Source: Nissolia schottii (Eukaryota; Streptophyta; Magnoliopsida; Fabales; Fabaceae). Taken from it: 64,000 nt of DNA. Positions 63,150 to 64,000 of the stretch are shown here, one piece after another. Location of the stretch: contig QANU01025285.1 of assembly GCA_003254905.1 (NCBI GenBank), positions 325,112-389,111 of the forward strand, in the 5' to 3' direction. A model generated the notes under the pieces. That model was not told the origin of the DNA. It did not search any database and saw only the letters and a program-made list of their open reading frames with translations. Every line of letters starts with the position of its first letter. The first letter of the stretch is position 1. The translations under genes were made by a program, and so were the position numbers.

Positions 63150-64000
63150 TATGTTTCATGATTCTCTCTAGTGATAGTTGTCTAATGTCTTGTTTTATTT
63201 CATCTCCTTTGTCTTTAATGGGTATATACTTAGATGCAATAATATTCCATTATAGTCGATTATTCTTAATACATGTTTGTTTTCTATTTGCACAATATTT
63301 TTGCTCAATGGTCATTCTTATCTTCAAGTATAATGTACTATTGAAAAGTATTGATGATAAGTAGAATAAAGAGACATTGTCTTTATTCGGTTCTAAATGA
63401 TTTAGAATTAGCGTTCGTTCTTGTTTTTTTAAAGTTCTTAAAACAATAATTTTACATCTTTTAAAGTTAAACATTTGAATACAATCACGACGAAAAAGTT
63501 ATTCATTTTACCAGAGTATTGATGTTCATTAAGAATAAAAATATTCATAACAAGACGAGAGTTGTCTCTCTTACTACTCCCTATTTAAATTGTTGCCATA
63601 AACTTGGATAATATTAAATTATGAGAATTAAAATAAATAAAGTAGAAATCCTAGAACTTTCTGATTGTCATCCTATTTTATGTGGTATTTTAATTGACAT
63701 ACTGTCAAGAACCAATGAGCGACAATTAAATTTGATTTTTTTTTTATTGGTTTAGGGAATAAAAGCGATTCCTTTTGTAATTTCTCAAATTTAGAGTATT
63801 TATCATGATAAATGTTTGATTCTTTCTTGTTCTATCTTGACTTTTTTCAAACTGTTGACTTCAATTTTTGTGTTTTTCCAATATCATGAATTTGTTTGAT
63901 GTTAAAATAAAGCAAAGCAAGAAGAGTAATAGAAAAGAGAGAATGCAAAGCAGTAAAGAGAAGGAGATGAGAAGTGAGAAGGGAATAAGAAAAGAGGTTA
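63150..64000. other. Window end, no gene seen
   Basis: AT-rich sequence; a GA-rich tract begins at about 63900. Small open frames only. Confidence 0.5.

Noticed and set aside
1-64000. CRISPR arrays, prokaryotic operons, rRNA or tRNA genes
   Set aside because: The window is plant nuclear DNA; no regularly spaced palindromic array, rRNA segment or tRNA cloverleaf was recognised by eye. A tRNA scan would settle the last point.

Overview
The window is AT-rich nuclear plant DNA, with GT-AG introns, plant gene families and dense transposon debris. The families (group E-type bZIP, ETO1-like BTB/TPR, MRH1/MDIS-type receptor pseudokinase, a plastid PPR-like protein, an AGL80-type MADS remnant) and the style of the repeats fit a dicot, most likely a legume. 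The species is an inference; nothing in the sequence proves it. Two ambiguous bases (N at 2281 and 12492) sit in AT microsatellites.

Layout. 114-10035 (+) is a five-exon bZIP gene whose introns are swollen by repeats: three terminal-inverted-repeat (TIR) elements, a ~265-bp tandem array and a ~48-bp minisatellite. 10036-17343 is repeat-rich spacer. 17344-19411 (+) is a second, compact bZIP gene with the same intron phases and the same lengths of exons 2 and 3, so the pair is a local duplication. Its C-terminus may be frameshifted. 19412-25523 is spacer holding a CACTA-like terminus and a decayed Ty1/copia polyprotein (-). 25524-27985 (+) is a two-exon, 516-codon PPR-like gene. 28690-29740 is a broken Ty3/gypsy integrase. 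34106-37650 (+) is a four-exon ETO1-LIKE gene (EOL2 type, 941 codons), predicted to be a CUL3 adaptor for type-2 ACC synthase in ethylene control. It converges on a nine-exon LRR receptor-like pseudokinase of the MRH1/MDIS2 group at 39100-48209 (-), 692 codons.

From 48.4 kb to the end I find no intact gene. The stretch is a stack of transposons: a second copy of the intron-1 TIR family, a hAT-like element (51622-52490) with a near-perfect 8-bp target duplication, a MULE-like element with doubled TIRs on both sides (56814-58920), smaller MULE-like elements with 9-10-bp target duplications, a gypsy LTR (61434 onward), and a truncated AGL80-like MADS pseudogene (62690-63146).

The genes do not form an operon or pathway. 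The most interesting content is the divergent bZIP pair, the receptor pseudokinase whose 3.75-kb intron 2 contains a Pack-MULE-like element carrying a GeBP/STOREKEEPER-like fragment, and the series of Mutator-like elements that can be delimited exactly. Exon coordinates were read by hand from frame continuity, splice signals and family resemblance; no alignment or transcript data were used.
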